From Bacteroidales bacterium UBA1410 (GTDB lineage Bacteria; Bacteroidota; Bacteroidia; Bacteroidales; Dysgonomonadaceae), in assembly GCA_002305015.1 (NCBI GenBank), contig DBPW01000014.1:1-64000 (forward strand): 64,000 nt of DNA. The letters are read 5' to 3'. Shown here one piece after another: positions 61,669 to 64,000 of this stretch (within the stretch, counting starts at the first letter, position 1; each line of letters opens with the position of its first letter). The notes below the pieces were generated by a model that did no database searches, was not told the origin of the DNA, and saw only the letters and a program-made list of their open reading frames with translations. Made by a program: the position numbers and the translations under genes.

Positions 61669-61676
61669 CAAAAGTA
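61669..61676 (-). promoter_or_regulatory. -7 element of the DUF5063-exonuclease-rlmI run
   Basis: TACTTTTG on the minus strand matches TAnnTTTG. The start would be near 61662, giving a leader of about 37 nt before the ATG at 61625. Confidence 0.5.
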
Positions 61677-61679
61677 CAC

Positions 61680-61730
61680 AATTTAAAAATATGCACTCCG
61701 AAAATCAGCTGATTTTGGAGTGCATATTAT
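61680..61730 (-). terminator. long-stem terminator after glycogen phosphorylase
   Basis: ATATGCACTCC (61689-61699) pairs perfectly with GGAGTGCATAT (61717-61727). After one bulged G the stem continues through the 16-bp palindrome AAAATCAGCTGATTTT (61701-61716). The stem totals about 19 pairs with almost no loop. On the minus strand ATTTTTAAATT follows. It lies 55 nt past the stop of the phosphorylase gene. Confidence 0.75.
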
Positions 61731-61781
61731 ATTACTTCTCCTATTCCCCGAACCGATGAAGGTTCCTAATAGGGAGATCGT

Positions 61782-64000
61782 TTAAATCCAACGAACATAG
61801 GCGAAATCCATACGATGAGGCAAGTCGGGATTTTTTGGAAATATGCGTAGCGCATATTGATGTGTACCGGGATTATTCAATGCTTCTTTTGTCTGAAAAT
61901 ACAGAAGAGAGCCTTCTGTTTTGACTAGATCGAATTCATATTTTTCGATAAATTCGGCTTTATTCCGAATAGGGTCAAAATCAACCATTACACATTCTAC
62001 TCCCAAATCGCCAATCATATTCTTCTTGTCGATCACCACTTCTCCATAGATAATATTTTTGTTATCCTTGATATCCAAATACTGATTTGGATTAAAATCG
62101 AGTTTTACCACTTCAATTTCATCCCAATTGGATGCCATATTTTCCTTCCATGCAACAATTTCTTTTGCTTTAGCATAGTCGTTAGCACGTAATTTTTTTG
62201 AACGATTAGCCAGTTTGAAATAGAACTTGTCGTAATATTCATCCAACATGCGTTTGGTGGTGAAACGCGGAGCAATTTGGGCAATGGATTTTTTAATATA
62301 TTGAACCCACTCGTGAGAATACCCATTGCTGTTATAAGAATAATACAAGGGTATAATCTCGTTTTCGAGCATGGAATAAATGGTAAAAGCATCCAATTCG
62401 TCTTGGAAGGTTTGATTTTCGTAAACTTTTTCAGCCGGAATAGCCCATCCTGCACCTTCTCTATAACCCTCGTACCACCAACCATCCATTACCGATAAGT
62501 TGAGCACGCCGTTTATTGCGGCTTTCTGTCCCGAAGTACCGGAAGCTTCCTGCAAACGAATAGGAGTATTCAGCCACAAATCCACACCGGCAATGAGTCT
62601 TTTTGCCAATCGCATATCATAATTTTCGAGAAAAATAATCTTCCCCAAAAATTCGGGCCGACGCGATATTTCAACAATGTGTTTGATCAACGCTTGACCT
62701 GCACCATCGGCAGGATGAGCTTTCCCTGCGAATATAAATTGAACGGGGTGTTTCGGATCGTTAACAATCTTCGACAACCTGTCCAAATCGGTAAAAAGCA
62801 GATAAGCCCGTTTATAAGTAGCAAAACGCCTGGCAAATCCTATCAATAATGCATTGGGATTCAATTGTTCAAGAATAGATACGATACGAGAGGGACTTGC
62901 CTGATTTTTCAACCAGCCGTATTGAAACTCTGTACGAATATGCTCGATGAGTTTTCTTTTCAGATGCATGCGTAATTCCCAAAGTTCATCATCACTCACA
63001 TCATATATTTTTTCCCAAATATTCAGATTCGATTCATCGTCATAAAAAGTTGGATCGAAATGTTTCTCATAAAACGCTTTCATTGAGGCTGTCGACCAAG
63101 TGGGTAAATGCACACCGTTGGTAACATGCCCCACATGCAACTCTTCGGGAAAATATCCTTTCCACACCGGCTGAAACATCTCACGAGAAACTTTTTCGTG
63201 CAATTCACTTACTCCGTTTGACTCTTGGGTAGTATTTAATGCGAACACGCTCATGGAGAATTTTTCGTGACTGCCGGGATTTTCGCGCCCCAAATCCATA
63301 AATTGTTGCCATGGAATGCCGATTTTTTCTACCAGCTTACCCATATATTTAGCGATAAGCGGTTCATCGAAATAATCGTGTCCGGCAGGCACAGGAGTAT
63401 GAACGGTATATAATGATGATGCACGAACCATTTCCAATGCCTCATTAAACGAAAGTTTTTCATCATTTACAAAATCACACAACCGTTGTGCATTAATAAG
63501 GGCCGCATGACCTTCATTCAAATGATATACCTCTTTTTTTATTCCTAATCTCTTCAGCAGCAATATACCGCCAACACCCAACAAGTATTCCTGTTTCATC
63601 CGGTTTTCCCAATCCCCACCGTAAAGCTGATACGTAATTGACCGATAGAATTCGTCGTTTAAGTCGATATCGGTATCCATAAGATAGAGATTAATGCGCC
63701 CTATGGGTACTTTCCAGACATTACAATACACAATCTTATCGTGGAAGGGTACTTCAAGAATCAATGGATTGTTTGTTTCGTCCATGACCTGAGAAATGGG
63801 CAGATTTCCAAAATTTTGGGCTTCAAAATTAGCAATCTGTTGTCCATCTATCGATAGGCTTTGCGAAAAATAACCGTATCGGTAAAGAAATCCCACTCCG
63901 GTAATATCCACGCAACTGTCACTAGCTTCTTTCAGATAATCGCCTGCCAATATTCCCAATCCTCCGGAATAGATTTTAAGTACATTGGTCAAGCCATATT
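61782..64000 (-). CDS. glgP: glycogen/alpha-glucan phosphorylase, 5' end cut by window
   Basis: The enzyme releases glucose 1-phosphate from alpha-1,4 glucans. At least 738 residues are visible and the frame continues past base 64000; the codon at 63990-63992 is an internal Leu (TTG), not the start. Family motifs are IYSGGLGILAGDYLKEASDS (phosphorylase N-domain), HLNEGHAAL, and the PLP-lysine region EASGTSGQKAAINGVLNLS. It belongs to the alpha-glucan phosphorylase form common in Bacteroidetes. Together with the branching enzyme at the left end it indicates glycogen cycling. Confidence 0.93.
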   Translation of the reverse strand, partial: YGLTNVLKIYSGGLGILAGDYLKEASDSCVDITGVGFLYRYGYFSQSLSIDGQQIANFEAQNFGNLPISQVMDETNNPLILEVPFHDKIVYCNVWKVPIGRINLYLMDTDIDLNDEFYRSITYQLYGGDWENRMKQEYLLGVGGILLLKRLGIKKEVYHLNEGHAALINAQRLCDFVNDEKLSFNEALEMVRASSLYTVHTPVPAGHDYFDEPLIAKYMGKLVEKIGIPWQQFMDLGRENPGSHEKFSMSVFALNTTQESNGVSELHEKVSREMFQPVWKGYFPEELHVGHVTNGVHLPTWSTASMKAFYEKHFDPTFYDDESNLNIWEKIYDVSDDELWELRMHLKRKLIEHIRTEFQYGWLKNQASPSRIVSILEQLNPNALLIGFARRFATYKRAYLLFTDLDRLSKIVNDPKHPVQFIFAGKAHPADGAGQALIKHIVEISRRPEFLGKIIFLENYDMRLAKRLIAGVDLWLNTPIRLQEASGTSGQKAAINGVLNLSVMDGWWYEGYREGAGWAIPAEKVYENQTFQDELDAFTIYSMLENEIIPLYYSYNSNGYSHEWVQYIKKSIAQIAPRFTTKRMLDEYYDKFYFKLANRSKKLRANDYAKAKEIVAWKENMASNWDEIEVVKLDFNPNQYLDIKDNKNIIYGEVVIDKKNMIGDLGVECVMVDFDPIRNKAEFIEKYEFDLVKTEGSLLYFQTKEALNNPGTHQYALRIFPKNPDLPHRMDFAYVRWI

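Overview
The window reads as chromosomal core sequence from a Bacteroidetes bacterium, most likely order Bacteroidales (Porphyromonadaceae/Dysgonomonadaceae-like). The grounds are gene content and promoter style. Genes lack Shine-Dalgarno sequences and are often preceded by the Bacteroidetes sigma signature TAnnTTTG at -7, sometimes with TTG or TTTG about 20 nt upstream. Family-level markers are a carbamoyl-phosphate synthase large chain of the CAD-like type, a MurF-alanine racemase fusion, GSCFA and DUF5063 proteins, two-subunit methylmalonyl-CoA mutase (succinate-propionate pathway), a malic enzyme-phosphotransacetylase fusion, TrpB2, and a galM-gluP-galK cluster. I saw no prophage, insertion sequence, integrase, CRISPR array, rRNA or tRNA.

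Layout. 0.1-6.7 kb: an exported PDZ protein, then a + strand run of a YhcH-type sugar protein, glycogen branching enzyme, mannose-6-phosphate isomerase and ferrochelatase. 6.7-13.7 kb (-): CorA and a propionate block in which the two methylmalonyl-CoA mutase genes are separated by a MenA-type prenyltransferase and a CPBP membrane protease. 13.9-20.1 kb (-): carA-carB followed by a LuxR-type regulator with a degenerate RIC/hemerythrin-like sensor and a creatininase-family amidohydrolase. 20.1-24.6 kb (-): a Nudix-type (AraR/NrtR-like) regulator beside galM-gluP-galK, with a terminator after galK and a palindrome upstream of galM. 24.9-29.4 kb (-): a CNNM/CorC-type protein, a sugar nucleotidyltransferase, a pseudouridine synthase, FabG and a TetR regulator with a clear operator candidate.

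29.4-38.4 kb (+): an intergenic region with two different 11-nt-period arrays, trpB2, a strongly structured non-coding RNA (6S-like candidate) with its own promoter and terminator, a split chromate transporter pair, malic enzyme, an exported isoaspartyl methyltransferase and a membrane-embedded spermidine-synthase-fold protein. 38.4-47.6 kb (-): topoisomerase I, a heavy-metal RND efflux operon led by a small His-rich protein, and YigZ. 48.0-55.5 kb (+): a cell-envelope run of DUF1080 lipoprotein, TPR/PD40 protein, NfeD, flotillin-like FloA, nucleoside phosphorylase and a secreted M16 protease. 55.5-64.0 kb (-): GSCFA plus MurF-Alr, a short sRNA candidate, RlmI, a DEDD exonuclease, DUF5063, and a glycogen phosphorylase that runs off the right edge.

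The metabolic genes describe a saccharolytic anaerobe that stores glycogen (branching enzyme and phosphorylase), uses galactose, and sends carbon through malate/succinate to propionate. The least ordinary material is non-coding: the structured RNA at 31.36-31.61 kb, the 11-nt arrays at 29.5-29.75 kb, the sRNA candidate near 59.1 kb, and three operator-like palindromes. Among proteins, the degenerate RIC-LuxR regulator and the exported methyltransferase beside a membrane SpeE-like protein stand out. All function calls come from reading motifs; no database search was run.
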